Origin: Delphinus delphis
Taxonomy: Eukaryota > Chordata > Mammalia > Artiodactyla > Delphinidae
Direction: 5' to 3'
DNA length: 64,000 bases
NCBI RefSeq assembly: GCF_949987515.2
Contig: NC_082685.1
Location: 31,496,668 to 31,560,667 of the forward strand
Shown here: one piece after another, positions 24,731-38,327 of the stretch
Position numbering within the stretch: the first letter of the stretch is position 1
How the letters are laid out: each line of letters starts with the position of its first letter
The notes under the pieces: generated by a model
What the model saw: the letters and a program-made list of their open reading frames with translations, nothing else
Databases searched by the model: none
What the model was told of the DNA's origin: nothing
Position numbers and translations under genes: made by a program

Positions 24731-25885
24731 TAAAACATAATTTTCCTGACTTCCTCTAAAAGGCTGCAAAACAGCAAAGCAATTCTATTTCAAACAATTC
24801 CAAGTTTCTCTACCAAGTCATCTGTGGCAACAAAACAGAGAGGAAGAAGAGAGATGCTGCAAGGTGCTCACAGACCTGGAGGTCAACTGAGAAAACATCA
24901 GACAGAACATGGCATCCTGGGTGGTACCCCAACAGAATGGCAAAGCCGAGAGACGAAAGAGGACTCATGAAAAGCAGCAAAGAAAAGTGGGCAGCGTGGC
25001 TTTAGAACTCAGAACTGTGTGGGGGGCGAACTACAGAAGCAGCGTAGTGTGATGGCAAGATAGTGAATAGAACTAAATTCAGACTAAAAAGCTAGAGCTT
25101 TTATTTCAAAGAGAGGGACAGAAGGGATAGGCTGGCTTACATTTCACGAAAGCACCAAAGAACTTCACAATCTTTGGGAATTCCCCAGGGTGTAAAAGTT
25201 CAATAAAAGAAAATTGGATTAAAGTACTCAGCACTAAGTGAACATCTCAAGATTAGTTAGGTAGTCCGCTTCCCTCTCCCCTTAGATCCTTGGACTGGAC
25301 ACAGTGAAAGAATCAGAAACAAAACTAAATAGTTCTTAAGGAGACAGAAAAGTTTATTGGATGAGGACTGTGTGAAACACTCATGATGAGAAGATTAGAA
25401 ACAAAGTTTAAAAGAATCCCCCCTCCTTTTTCTGGAAGACAATGAGGTGATTAGCATATGGAACATGGTAGATGGAAATAAAAATAAGGAAAATTATTCC
25501 CTTTTGTGCTTTCTTTCCAGGATTTTACAATTTTATGTTATGCTAGGTTTATGTGACTTATGAAGAAAAAAACCTAAATGGAAGTTTTGTAATTATCCAA
25601 GGGATTTAGATATATAGAAAAGCCAGTATGGAGAATGCCCCTCAACATCATTAGCCTTTTATTTATGTTTCTTAAAAGCAGGAGTTGTATCTGACAATTT
25701 GATAGATATCCTTAAGATATTTAAAACAGAAAAAAGTTCATCTTTCTTGCAATGTTTGGACTTTGAGTTCAAAGCCTTCAGGCAGAGAAGATATATTACA
25801 CGTGGATTATTCTTAGGAGGTCCTAAATGAAACACTGTGTATTGAATAATCATGTTTTCCATAAATTCTAAGGTACACATTTTTA
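24731..25885. other. Unassigned stretch
   Basis: No gene or repeat recognised. A 73-codon minus-strand frame at 25659-25880 has no domain. Confidence 0.5.
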
Positions 25886-25887
25886 AT

Positions 25888-26112
25888 TAAAAAATGAAGC
25901 AAACACTTATATAGAAAGTACAATGTTCCAGTTACTGTTTTTAGTGGTTTGCATATACTAAAATATTTAATTTGTAAGCAATCATATAAGAACTACTGTT
26001 CACATTTTACAGATGCAGAAACTGAGGCAACTGAGGTTGTTTAAACTTCCCAAAATTACTCAGCTGGTAAGCAGCAGAGATAAGGTTCGAACACAGAGAG
26101 CCTAGCTAAAGA
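25888..26112 (-). mobile_element. MIR SINE
   Basis: cattttacagatgcagaaactgagg, cccaaaattactcagctggtaag and ataaggttcgaacacagag are the reverse complement of MIR in order. Confidence 0.88.
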
Positions 26113-26565
26113 GACTGTGTGCTTAAGTATAAAGGGTACTGCCACTCATGTCTTATTTGATTTAGTTCAGCAGAAAGTAGTAGAGGAGACAAGTCTGTCT
26201 GCTGTTGACTGGAAAACAAAATATTAAAATGTGAATATATATACTATCCTCATAATGGGGTAAAACATTTACTCTCTCCTCTCAGATGAATTATTTTCCC
26301 AGTGCTGGGATTTTTACCAAACAGCAACAATATTCATAACCATTCTTTGTCACTTATTTTAACTCAGTTTTTTTGTTTTGTTTCATTTGTTTGTTTTTTT
26401 TAATACAGATGGAAGACTTAACCTATGAATCAATGGATGCGGGGGTCCAAGGAGATTAGGCATGAGAATGGAGAGTTAGATCAAAGAGTACCACTACTGG
26501 AAATGGGGTTTCAAGGCGCTAAGAGCATGCTGGTGAGGCACAAAACCGCACCACAACTGAATTAA
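26113..26565. other. Unassigned spacer with T-rich run
   Basis: A T/G-rich run at 26368-26402; otherwise no feature recognised. Confidence 0.45.
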
Positions 26566-26567
26566 GA

Positions 26568-26755
26568 CAGAAGAGGAGTGCAGTAGAGAGCACAGGCTCT
26601 GAGGGTGCCCTGGGCTGAAATCTCAGGTGATCTTGAACAAATCACTAATCTCTCTTAAGCTTCTAGTTTCTTCATCTGTAAAGTGGGAATGGAAGGTCCC
26701 TTATGGAGTAGTTCCATAAATTGTAGCCGCTATTACCATTACACGTATTAGAAAT
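26568..26755 (+). mobile_element. MIR SINE
   Basis: gagagcacaggctctgagg, gatcttgaacaaatcactaatc, ttcttcatctgtaaagtggg and the tail follow forward MIR order. Confidence 0.88.
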
Positions 26756-28084
26756 GGAATAAGGGATATTAAAGAATTATACTTGATTAAAAAAAAAAGA
26801 TCTAATAAATAAATAAAGCAGTACTCTGTAAGAAGTTGAAGACCACTTCAGGAGTCGGTCCCCCCAAATCAGACATACAGATGTTAATTTCTATTCCTTT
26901 TAAGAACAAAACTAATTGTTTTATTGTTTTTGTTAATTAATTCAAGTATGTCTGGAAAATAAATTATAAAAGAGTAACATCAGAATACTTAAAATATTAT
27001 GTCTTTATGTGCCCATAAGTCGATCTAGATTTTTTTTTTTTTTTTTTGGTGAGGAAATATATGAGCATCTATTTGGAAAATAACAGCTGCCTAGTACAAT
27101 TAATAAGTTTCAAATTTTATTCCACAACCATATAATCATAACCATAACTTCATTCTTAGTACACAAAATTTTAGTGTACCCAATTACCAAGAGAGATCTT
27201 TATGATTTTATGGAAATTTTTTGCTTTTAGCTTTTACATGACCTTTCTCAAAATTTACAGTAAATGTATACAAAACGTTTAAGAGCTCTTGTCTTTGTGA
27301 ACAGCTTAATCAAAGCATAATTTAGAGATACTTGACTTCATACCTAGAATTCTAAGTTGGTGTGTACACTGTTTAAAAAGGTGTACAATGGGTCCTCTAG
27401 TGATTCTATGTCTGTGATACATGAAAAAGGTTTTAGTAGTTTTCTATTTATTTATATTTCAAAATAATGATTTTCTTCTAAAGCAGGAATATAAAGTTTT
27501 ATTTACAAGTTATTTTAAATTTTAAAATGTAAATTTTTAAAAAAACTTAAAAAGTACATTAAAAATATTACACAAGCAATATCATTATAAAATCCACAAA
27601 TAACAAATTAGGAAAACATTGGAAAATACCAAGCATTTAAAGTTTAAATATAAATCTCTTCCAGGTTTTCTTAAAAACAATGTTTTGTGTTATGTAATCT
27701 ATCGTATCTTAAAAGTGGAATAAAAATACAACTGTCACTAATTGAATTAAAGATTTCAGTTGACTATTCTGTATTATGTAGGCAAAAATGACCTGATTAC
27801 CTACTTTTCTTTGCATGGGTTTTTGTGTGTGTGCTCGTGCATGCTCTTCAGCTAGTATTTAGAGATATAGATGTTAACTACAGTCCAACTATTGTGCATT
27901 ATTAAAATGATAACCAGTCATACCTTTCCATTTTCCCTTTTCAACTATAAGAAACCGGGAAACAACTAAGAAGGAAAATGAAAACTACTAGGAGATTTTA
28001 TTATTTGAATTTAAAACACTTGACTTCTTTTACTCCAACACTACCCCTCCCCACATGTATTTCCAAACCAACAGAAGCAAACAC

Positions 28085-28085
<1 letters not shown>

Positions 28086-28121
<36 letters not shown>
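28086..28121. repeat. (CA)n microsatellite
   Basis: Uninterrupted CA dinucleotide run of about 18 units. Confidence 0.95.
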
Positions 28122-28123
<2 letters not shown>

Positions 28124-29165
28124 AAAACACCACCTTGCCCTAACAGTTCCACAGTTCTAATTAAAAGCTACATTTTGTTAAGCAAATTAGGAGTTACAAT
28201 AAAGTGGAGGGAGCATGTGAAATGAATAATTAACGTTTTATAGACTTCAGCATCATAATTAAGATTAAATGCCACATACATTCAAACTAGATTAGCACAG
28301 CCATTGAAAGCAGTGATGTGCTCAGTGGGAGAGTATGCTTTTGCTAAATAATGTTTTATGAAGAGTATTCCAAAAACATTAAGCATAAGGTTGTCATATA
28401 TAAAATGATTAAAGTTTTATACAAAAGAAGCTGTAATTCCGGTAAATGAAGTAATTTCATTTTCCTGCTGTTTTCACCTTTAGGAACATACTGTAAATGG
28501 ACAGAATGCCATGTGATATCTTATTAAAGAGTATGAATACCATTGTTTGAAATTAATAAACTCTCACTACATAAATTTAGGGTAACGGACAGTTCCAGGT
28601 ACTTAACCTCACTTATTTCTTTGCTATTTCTTGGAAAGATTCATTTTCTTTAACTTATTTATTTGCACCCCACAATCTTGCTAGCAAGGTTTTTGGGGAG
28701 GGTCATTACTCAAAATAAACATTCATTTAATGTACCTTTAACTAAAATCTTTCTTTCATTTTGCCATAATTCCTGAAAACTCTTCGAGTTGGCAATCAAT
28801 ATTAATATTTTCCCTAGCATGTACATTTCATTCATGCTGACAGCTAATAGCTTTTATGCTGAGATTAGACTTGATTCTGAGCTACCTTCATTCAACTCTC
28901 CCCCAGTTCTTCTTTTCCCCAGAATTTCAACAAAATAGAATCTTAAAATAAATCCAAAGCAAAATGTGATTTTTACACTAATTAATTTTATTAGTTCTTT
29001 CCTGACTAACCTCTCCACTGTTTTGTTACTGACCTGAAACTGTTTAAAAAGTAAAAAAGTTATCTTAAATCTAATTCCATGATGATGATACATATTATCA
29101 CACCAAATTAAAAGAACATTGAAATGAATAAAAACTTTTCAAAATTTAAACTTTATATTTACTTA

Positions 29166-29188
29166 TGTGTATATATATATATATATAA
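29166..29188. repeat. (TA)n microsatellite
   Basis: Short alternating TA run following tgtg. Confidence 0.85.
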
Positions 29189-30594
29189 TTTTATGCACAT
29201 ACATTGATTTTGAGATCACAAACCTATTCCCTGAATTAGCAAAATCATTGCTCAAAGTGGTCACCTAATGAACAAGTAATCTAGTGAAAATACTGATAGA
29301 ACAGGCAGCAGAGATTTATATATATAAAATTTTAAGCATATTATTTTATGATCTCATTATTTTGGTATGTAAAAAAAGTCTCCTCAAAATTCAAATAAAA
29401 TTAAAAGTTATGCTATTGGGATATATTAGTTTAAGAAAGGAAAAACTGTCTTTTTTGTTTGTTTTTATTTTAGAGAAATGAATGTCAAATGTCTGTTCAA
29501 ATGTCTGTTTTATCAAAATCATACTATGAATTTGATTTAGCATAGGATGGCTCCTATAAACTGAGGGAGGAACTTTAAAAAAATTACTTATCCTTCTTTT
29601 CTTGTAGATAAATTATTCTCTGGAAATAGCATTCACAACTCTAAAATAAATCAAGCCAAAAAGAGAAAAAGATTTTAAATACCAAATAAAAAGTGACTAT
29701 CTAATTACACTACAAATGAGACAAGGGGAAATCCTGAAACATTATCTATTAAATATATACCAGGTAAAAATTTAGAAAATTCATGTCATGGATTTATTAA
29801 GAAATCCATCAGGTTTACTTTTTTTTTTTTTTTTAACCAACTAAGGCCAGGGAAATCTTGAAAAGAACGGAAAAAATAGGTACTAACAACAACAAAATTG
29901 AACTAATCAGGTCTGAAGAGGGAAAAAAATATGCAGTTACTATCTTTGTCAATTCAACAAATTATTTAAAAAAAATTACATTAGTCACCAGTTTTGGTGT
30001 AAAAAAATACATATTGCTTTATGGATTCAAGCTTTAAGATGAAACTTAGATAGTATTACTGTAACTGTAAATTACATTTATAGCAATATAATTGCAGGTC
30101 CTACAAGCAGGTAACACTAACAGCCTATCAATTACAGTGCCATAAGCATTGTTTATAGCAGCATATTGATATTAATGTAATCAAGAATCAATAGTGGTTA
30201 TTCCAAGTGTCATGCAAAATATAACTAACTTAGATGAAATATTTAACTTTAAGTCTATGTGGAATGTATATTGTCATGCAAGGCAATTCTGTATGGCAAG
30301 TCTACTCAAACTTAAATACTGATTTAAAATGAAAAGAAAAATAGCTGTATTCACTGGACATCCTGGATATGGCAAAAGTTTTTATTTTATAAAAGGGCCT
30401 CCTTAAAAAAATGATGTATTGTGTTAATTAAAAAGAACAGTATACATGACAGTGATTTTCACAATAGTGTGAATGAGTCTCATGTAGCGATCAAACTCAA
30501 GCACCGTATTCCATTTTACTGCTGGGAAAAAGTAGCTTGAGAACAGGAGTCAAAATATTGTTGGGGTCCCTACGGCAAGTTTCTACTTAATTCT

Positions 30595-31255
30595 CCTTCA
30601 GTAGTAGGCAGAATTCTAAGACTCCCAAATTCCTGCCTCGTGGGCAAGCCCTGTAAATCCCCTCCCCTTGAGTATCATACCTGATCAGACGAGCCCTTTT
30701 TTAAAAGCAGATCTAGAGGTCAAAGAAGGGAGAAGTCAGAGTTTCTGAACTGTAGAGGATGCACTCATGTTGGCCTAAAAGAGCAAACTGCCATGTTTGG
30801 AGAGGCTCACAGAACACAGAAGGGCAGGCTGCCTCTAGGAGTTGAGAACAATCCGCAGCAAGTATCTGCCCTCACCTGCCAACTTGTGGATGGACTTACT
30901 GACATTGGTATTCATTTGAAACTATTCTAATTATAACAACCTTGATCATATACAGTTTAGAAGGCAACTCCCCGTCTATCATCCCCAGTACACACAACTC
31001 ACTGATAACAACCAGAAGAGAATGAATTCTGCCAATAACCAAAGAAGATGGAAGGGGACTTTGAGCCTCGGATGAAAATATAGCTCCAATCAGCACCATG
31101 ACTGCAGCCTAATGAAACCCTGAGTAAGACCCAGTTAGCCCATGACTTCTGACCTACAGAGAACTGTGAGATAATATGTGAATGGTCTCTTAAGTCTCTA
31201 AGTCTGCGCTAATGTCTTACAGAGAAATACCATTAAAAAGCTAATATAGCTGCTT
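30595..31255 (+). mobile_element. MLT1-class (MaLR) LTR, diverged
   Basis: ggcagaattctaagactccc, aatcccctccccttgagt, aactgccatgtttggagagg, cctctaggagttgagaac, gaattctgccaataacc and gaactgtgagataatatg occur in the order seen in MLT1-type LTRs. About 140 bases at roughly 30862-31003 do not fit and may be an old insertion or a poorly conserved internal segment. No internal genes. Confidence 0.7.
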
Positions 31256-32050
31256 TAACCCTTCTGTTCAAAAAATCTATGTATTTCTTCTGCTTATCTG
31301 TTCTAGTATCAGAGCAATTGAAAAGTTTAGAATAAAAAAAAAAAGTGTTTTCCCTGATCCTCCAAACTGGTTCCAACTCACAATGAACATCTAAGACTCA
31401 ATGCCTCAAGTTTGAAACGTGGGTGCATATCCTGATGATACTATCAGAAAGGTATCTATAAGCGCGCCTCATATGCATAAACTTTATTGGCATATATACG
31501 CAGAGCCATTTACCTTTGAAAAGATCAAGGTGTAGGGATCACAGTGTGAAACCTATGAAAACTTTGAATTCAAGTCCTAACTAAGAACGAGCCAGCTGTG
31601 TGTCACCATATTAATGGGTAATAGAATCACTGAATTGCTTCAAAACTCAAAAAGGATTGTCCATCTCAAATTCAAGGACTGAGAGAGTAGAATTATAGTC
31701 CCCAATTTCACCCAAATACTAACTTTGTATCATTATTTCAAGGAAAGAAAGGAAACAAACTTATTATCCTCAGGTACCATGTACAGACTGGAAACTTTTA
31801 CTATTTGATATCATTTAATTATCTGCCACATTTTTGGAGTGAATTAGAAAGAGGCAGTAACAACAGCCTGAAAGTCAGGTAGCACAAGGCTTGGGTGAAC
31901 CGAGCAGACTCACATAAGAGGGTAAGGTATGGAAAGTGGAAAACTAGGGAGTGCATGCCCACTCAAACAGTATCCAAAAAAAATCAACTTTTAAAAAAAT
32001 CTTCTGATGACCAACACATATTGCCCCCATGGGCTTCCAAGAAACAACAC
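31256..32050. other. Unassigned stretch
   Basis: No gene or repeat recognised with confidence; A-run at 31331-31343. Confidence 0.45.
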
Positions 32051-32051
32051 A

Positions 32052-32268
32052 AAAGAAATGGTTAGGAACACAGGCTTTGTAAGTTGTGTTCTGGGACCGT
32101 TGTTAGTAAAATACTTAACCTCATAAAGCCTTATTTTACTTAACTTTAAAATGGAATAAAATATTGTCTGTTTTTAAATTGTCTTAAGGATTAAATCAGA
32201 TAGTGCACTGAGAACAATGACAGACACATAGTACAACCTTAATACATGTGTCAGCAAGTAATGGACAC
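32052..32268 (+). mobile_element. MIR SINE
   Basis: ggttaggaacacaggctttg, aaatacttaacctcataaagcc, aactttaaaatgg and aaggattaaatcagatagtgc follow the forward MIR order over nearly the full length. Confidence 0.85.
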
Positions 32269-34941
32269 AGGGATCAAGTAGGAGTATCAAAATTGAAGAG
32301 TCAACTTTATCAACTCTAATCATTTCTTCTCTTATAACTGGGGGTTATACACTACATATAATTTAGTAAATTCCGTGTATATAAATATATATATATAAGA
32401 TATAAATTTTTATAAATTGGAAAAGTCACATTAAAATCTTGGGCTTTTTTCTTTATAAAAAACAGGTAAGGATTTTAAAAGTAGGTATTACATCACCTGG
32501 AGCAAAATTCAAAAGATCTAAGTGGTATCCAATGAAAAGAACATCTCTGTCAGATCCATGTTCCTTAACAAATCAGTTCCCCTCTTTGAAGGCATCCTTT
32601 GTTGCCAGTTTATCGTGCTTCTTTACATCCAAGATCTTCTCTAGATTCTTTTGATTGGGGGGTGAATGGGGGTGGGGCGACATTTTGGATGCAATGTTTC
32701 TCATGGCAACATTCAGGGGCTGCCTAACTACCCCCCAACCATACTACTGATCTGCTAACAATGGGAATAATTTTAGGAAAAAAGACACTTAAAAATTAGT
32801 GTTTGAAATGATGTTGCCTGAGCACATGCTGATACCATTGCTTCTCACCTCAGAGCCCTAGAGGACACTAATAAGTTAGAAGTGAGTACACTGAAAATGT
32901 TCCATTGTTTATATAGACAAATTAAACAGTCACATTCACCCAGGTATTATATTTTTTTCTAGAAAAAACTCAGTGAGACTTGGAAATGTTCATAGCAATT
33001 TTAGATTTTTAAATAATTATTTTTTCAGACAGAAGACTTATTATATTTTGTGGTATTATTTAAGCACTAACATATCCGGAGACTTGAAAGTTATCCAACC
33101 TTCACAACACTGTTCTTAAGAATTGTATCTAGAAGTAACTTTCTATAGGGATGAAACATTTCATTCACTCAAGACATTTAGGGTTAAGTTACCTTGTAAT
33201 GAAGACTTTTGCCCAATCACATTAAATAGCATTCAATTATTAATTATTTGAAAATTGAATGAGACTTCAGAGAAGAACTTTCTACTGATACAAGAGAAGT
33301 GATTTCCCAAATACTGTGGTGTTCTGTGAATGCATTTGCTGCGCTTGAATACTCTGTATTGGCATTGTAAAAATTAACAAACAGAAACCTCAATTAAAAT
33401 ACAGTTGGGAAGCCAAAAGGGGGAGCTGTCATGCCCTGAAACAACAACAGAACCCAAGAGGAAGAAGAAAGACTTCTTGCCTGGGAACAGCTCATCCATG
33501 AGAGGTTGTCACAACAGTCAATGAAAAGCCACTACACATTTTGAACTCTCAATTCCCTCAGTGGATTTTTTTTTTTTTTTTAATATTGCTTTTAAAGAGG
33601 GTAAAAGGAAGTTGGAAAAGAGTTCTCCTCTCCTTCCTGTGAGGGGATTTGCATGTGGCTTGCCATGGTTGCAGATTCCAAAAGGCAATTCTTTTGCTGA
33701 TCCTGAATAAACCCATTTTTGCTGGAGAAATAACTGGTAGTCATCTAGCTTAGGGAGTTGCTATGAAAATTATTTTTGTTTGAAACAGATGATTTAATGT
33801 CCTCTCTATAGCTCAATGTTGCAATTTAGGCAACTTCCTTTAGCACGTATTGGCGTGAATCCTAATTCCTACTAAAATGATTTATCCATATTTTTAATGA
33901 CTAAATAATTGATATGTGGGGGACACAATGCACATGATTTTAAAACATTAAATATAAAAGGACATTCTAATCACCCTTGAACAAGATTTTTTTAAGAACA
34001 ATATTTTCTAATATAATAAGTGTTAAAAGTGCAGGGAAGTTAAACTCCAGTTAATAACAATCAGGTAATTTATGCTAGTTTCATATTTAGGGTTAAGTAC
34101 TGTAGCAAAAGCACTTGTTCACCTTAGAGATTACATTTCATTTCCAAAATAATCCTCAAATTAACAAGATATACATGTTGGCATAAGCCCTGTTTCTTAT
34201 GCACAGTAGCTCCCATTGTCCTCAAGGGTCCCCTTGGGTCATTTTGCTATGGAAGCAGTTATCTTTCCCACATCTGTAACCTGAAAATTGCATAGCTGTA
34301 AATCAGTAAACAGCTCTGCTTATTTAGTATGTTTAATTATAGGTTCAAAAATTGTAAGGCAGTGGGATCAAGATTATCCCAAAACAATCATCAAACTGAC
34401 AAAACTGGGGGCTTTATTACTTTGAGGTAATCCATAATCTCATTTAGGCAACTTGTTTAGATATCAATACAGAAAATGATATAGATACAGAATTCTTACA
34501 CCATGCCAAGATTTGGCCAAGAAGAAACTAGCAGCCTCTTTTACTAAGATTCCTAGTTTGGGGTCATATTAATGTTCCCTTTAGAAATCTACAGGGAGGT
34601 TCAACCTTCAGATTAACTTGAATACCCAATGGTATCCAGGCTGTCAGGAAAGGTTGTGTAAAGACTCTTTTAATAAGCATTCAAGATGGTTATTTGCATA
34701 AGCTGTCTTCCTTAAACTTAGTATTAAAAAAATGGTACCGTTGCACAAAGCCAAAGCAGTAAGCAATTAAAGTCTGAACCTGGAATTTCCTTTTCTATTA
34801 TTCCATAAACAAGGAAAAATAGCTGTCTCCAATTCTTGCTTCAAAAGTCCCATAAGAGGGCTCTGCATCCAAACAATTGGAACTGTACATCCAGAATACA
34901 AACTGGGGTTTGTTACGAGGACCTCAACAGGACAAGGACTG
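32269..34941. other. Unassigned, mostly repeat-poor stretch
   Basis: A TA-rich run lies at 32378-32410 and a T run at 33567-33582. The segment 33400-33760, with aataaacccatttttgctgg near 33706, resembles an eroded LTR 3' end; this is a weak impression. No gene recognised; a 71-codon frame at 32439-32654 is featureless. Confidence 0.45.
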
Positions 34942-35355
34942 TGTACTAGTTTGCTAAAGCTGCCATAACAAAGTAATACAGACTTGGTGTCTTAAACAAG
35001 AGAAATTTATTTTCTCACAATTCTGGGAACTAGAAGTAAAAAAAAAAAAAAGAAAGAAAAACCCAGGTATCAGTGTATCAGCTGGGTGAGTTTCTTTTGA
35101 AGCCTTTTTCCTTGGCTTGTAGATAGCCATTTTCTCCATATGTCTTCACATGGTCCTGTGTGTGTGTGTGGGTATGTGTCTGTCTGTGTCCTAATCTCCT
35201 CTCATAAGGATACCAGTCACATCGGATTATCATAATGACTTCATTTTAACTTAATTACCTCTTTAAAGATTCTATCTCTAATGCAGTCACATTCAAGGTA
35301 CTGGTGGTTAGATATCAACACATGAATTTTGAAAGGACTCAATTCAGCTCATAAC
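34942..35355 (-). mobile_element. MLT1/MaLR LTR, nearly full length
   Basis: tgtactagtttgctaaagctgcc, agaaatttattttctcacaattctgg, ccttggcttgtagatagcc, gtcttcacatggtcctg, aaggataccagtcacatcgg and ctcataaca match MaLR LTRs in reverse, with the aataaa-type signal inverted (tttatt) near 35006. It contains an A-run (35037-35052) and a (TG)n run (35157-35171). Target duplication not clear. Confidence 0.88.
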
Positions 35356-37370
35356 AGTATGTAAGAGTAGACAATTAGAGATCCCAGCTCAAAGATTTTT
35401 TTTACCTTGGCAATTCCGCTTACCAGTAATGCGTACATTACTTTTGCCCTTTGTCTCATTATCAAATAATATATAGTGTTTTTCTATTTAAAAAGAATCC
35501 GCTGATAACCACTGGTCTTTCTTCCCAGTACCCCAAATACTGAATCTTTCCAAAAGGCCTGTTCAGATCTTTTTTAAACAGGCTCCCCAACAGGAAAATT
35601 TCTTTTAGACCAAGATATCTGGACAATAATCTTGCCTTAACATTTCTTATTTTCTGGTTTTAACTCCAGATATAACTTCAAGGCTTTGAAACTCTAGAAG
35701 TGCTTGTGATACTATACCTCAGATATCATAACTGAGGGAGGACAAATCTTCCATGATACACATTTTATTCAGTCGTAAATCTCCTTAAAGTTTTCAGTGA
35801 GGATATTTAGCTCTGCCCAGAACAAAAATCACTCTTTCCCGGCTGTATAGAGGAAGTCATTTGGTGCTGAGGGCACTGAGTTAATTAGCAACTAGAAGAA
35901 AAAAACTTGGTCTCTACATGCCAGGTACCTCAAGGGTATATAGTAACTGACAGACAAAAGATTCACAGATCTGAGATTCTGGAAACTTTCTTGAGAGTAT
36001 CAGTTATACGTACTAATATTGAGTAAAAAAATAAATATGTAAGTTATTGTCCCTATTCTTTATAAATACCCAAGCTTGTTATAGTGGAATACCTTGTTTC
36101 ATATGACTGTAGTTAGTGATCAACTTGCTATTTGTGTTACAAAAGATAAATGAAGTTAAATCATATTTAGATGATTTAATAGATAATTATATATTTTTAA
36201 ATTATTAATGCAAACATAATACCAGGCAAATGTAAATAATTAATGATGTACTTATAAATAATTTCTATTAGTGAAATAGATTAAGAAAATGATTTGTCCT
36301 TACCAGCGGGCTCATAAATAATTAACAATAACTACAACTGACATATTTTAGATTCACCTCAAAACCCTAACATTTAACCCTGTTTATAATATGAAATGCA
36401 GTTTTAAATGGAAAATAAAGTGTACTTATGAGTAATCTTTATTTACTTCAGATCATTTTAAAACATTTAAAAATGGCAGGAATGTAAACAACATTCCTAT
36501 TGTGATTAATATTCATAAAGATAGGGCAATTTTTGTTTTAAATTTTCAATCTGGAAGAAGTTAAAATGTGTGTTCATTGAAACATAGTTTTATAGTTCCA
36601 ATCCATAGCATGCTCAATTTATATACTCCCTCACTCTATATACTGTGTTAAAGAAAAAATAAATATGTTTCTGGAACAACTTTATAGAGTTGCTTTTCCA
36701 GCAATACGCTTCCAGCAGACCCTTCCCCCAACAAACTTGTCCAGGAATGGAGTAGTAGATTTGGGTAGGTTACCTACAGTTCACATACCCAGATGGTAAA
36801 CAAGTAGGGATTTGCTGGGGTGGTTAGGTAGCGGTTGTTTGCAAGAAAAGAACAGTTATCACACAGCCAACCTCTCCACAACAGCGACTGCTTGAGGAGT
36901 TGGATGTCCTCAGTAATGACAAAGGCCAGCTGTCATCCCTGCTCATCCTTGCACCAGGAGGTCTCTAACTCCATATTGGGGCATGCACATTTCTCATTTA
37001 ACAGTTTTTGAATCTTTACCATTAAAAAGATATCTATGTTCCTTAAATGGGTCTGTTCTTGTTTTCTACCAGTTAATGTTAACTTTCTGATGATCATATA
37101 GTATATGCACAGATCTATATAAATAATGCATATACATTTACTTAAGTCTACGTTGCATATGTAAATCTACATTGCATATTTATCTATGTTATACGTATAC
37201 CCCATATTTATGTGTATATGTAAACATAAATCTTATGTAATACATATTATATATAAATGCATATAAACATATACATACAAATCTTAAGATACACATATCA
37301 ACTCCTTCATATTTTTTCTTTTCAATTCTCCCTTCAATAACTACCTGTACCTGATACATTTCCTAATATA
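35356..37370. other. Unassigned, AT-rich, repeat-poor stretch
   Basis: About 2 kb without a recognised transposon or gene. 37090-37300 is low-complexity sequence of alternating A/T with 'cata'/'tata' motifs. Confidence 0.5.
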
Positions 37371-37856
37371 CAGTAGTCTCCCATTGTTTACAGCATATAC
37401 GTCCCAGGACCCACAGTGTATGCCTGAAACTACAGATAGTATGTATAGGGCTGGGTACTATGTTTTTATCTTATACGTACATACTTATGATAAAGTTTAA
37501 ATTATAAATTGGATGCAGTAAGAAAATAACTGAATTGCCAGCATTACTACTCTTGTACTTTGGGACCATTATTAAGCAAAATAAATGTTACTTGAATACA
37601 AGCACTGTGATACCATGACTAGTAGATCTGATAACTGAGGTGGCCATTCAGTGACTAACAGGAAGATAACATATGCAGCCTGGAAATATGAGACGAAGGG
37701 ATGATTCAAGTCCTGGGCAGGACAGAACAGAATGGCAGGAGATTTCATCGTGCTACTGGGAATGGCATGCAATTTTCCAATTAATATTTTTGGACCACAG
37801 TTGATAGTGGGCAACTGAAACTGCAGAAAGAAAACCTTGGACACAGGGGGCTACTG
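37371..37856 (-). mobile_element. Non-autonomous Tigger-family (pogo) DNA transposon
   Basis: Terminal inverted repeats: left cagtagtctccc, right gggggctactg; both flanked by TA (37369-37370 and 37857-37858), the duplication made by Tc1/mariner/pogo elements. The interior holds the 5' end of a Tigger element in reverse (gggaccattattaagcaaaata). A 90-codon minus-strand frame at 37572-37844 reads the 5' non-coding part and no transposase. About 486 bases long. Confidence 0.88.
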
Positions 37857-37858
37857 TA

Positions 37859-38327
37859 CTTGAAAAGTCCATCAGTCTTACAGACTCAATGGTGATTCTC
37901 TAAGTTATCTTTGATTTCTGTGTTCTAATGCATAATTTGCATATCTCTTCTAATTTGTCATTTCTTAATCATTGTTCATCGCCATTATATGTTGATTTTT
38001 TAATTTACTCTCATAGTTTTCTTTCAGTTGACAAGGTTTTTTTTTTGTTTTTTTTTTTGTTTTTGGAAGACTGAGTATGAGGGGAGTCAGCACTCTCTGT
38101 CTTTTTATGCAAAACTAAAATAAGATCAGTCTACTGTTATTAGGAAATTTGTTTCTTCTTTTTACCATGTTATCCTAACAGCTGGAAGCCTTTGCCACTG
38201 TGTCATTCATACCTTTGTTTTTTATAATATATTTTATGATCTTACTTTATTACATAATTAGGTAGAAATCTATCCCATAGAAGATAAATAGAGACAGGGA
38301 ATGAACTAAAGGCAGAACTTTGTTATA
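37859..38327. other. Unassigned spacer between two Tigger elements
   Basis: T/G-rich run at 38038-38063; nothing else recognised. Confidence 0.45.

Larger units (their letters stand above)
26756..30592. other. Repeat-poor AT-rich block
   Basis: About 3.8 kb with no confident transposon besides microsatellites and homopolymers (T run at 27030-27047 and at 29819-29834). No plausible exon: open frames are at most 79 codons without motifs. The lack of young insertions here contrasts with the rest of the window and would fit, but does not prove, constraint. Confidence 0.5.

Noticed and set aside
28086..28121. CA-run frame encoding Thr-His repeats
   Set aside because: Artefact of translating a microsatellite.
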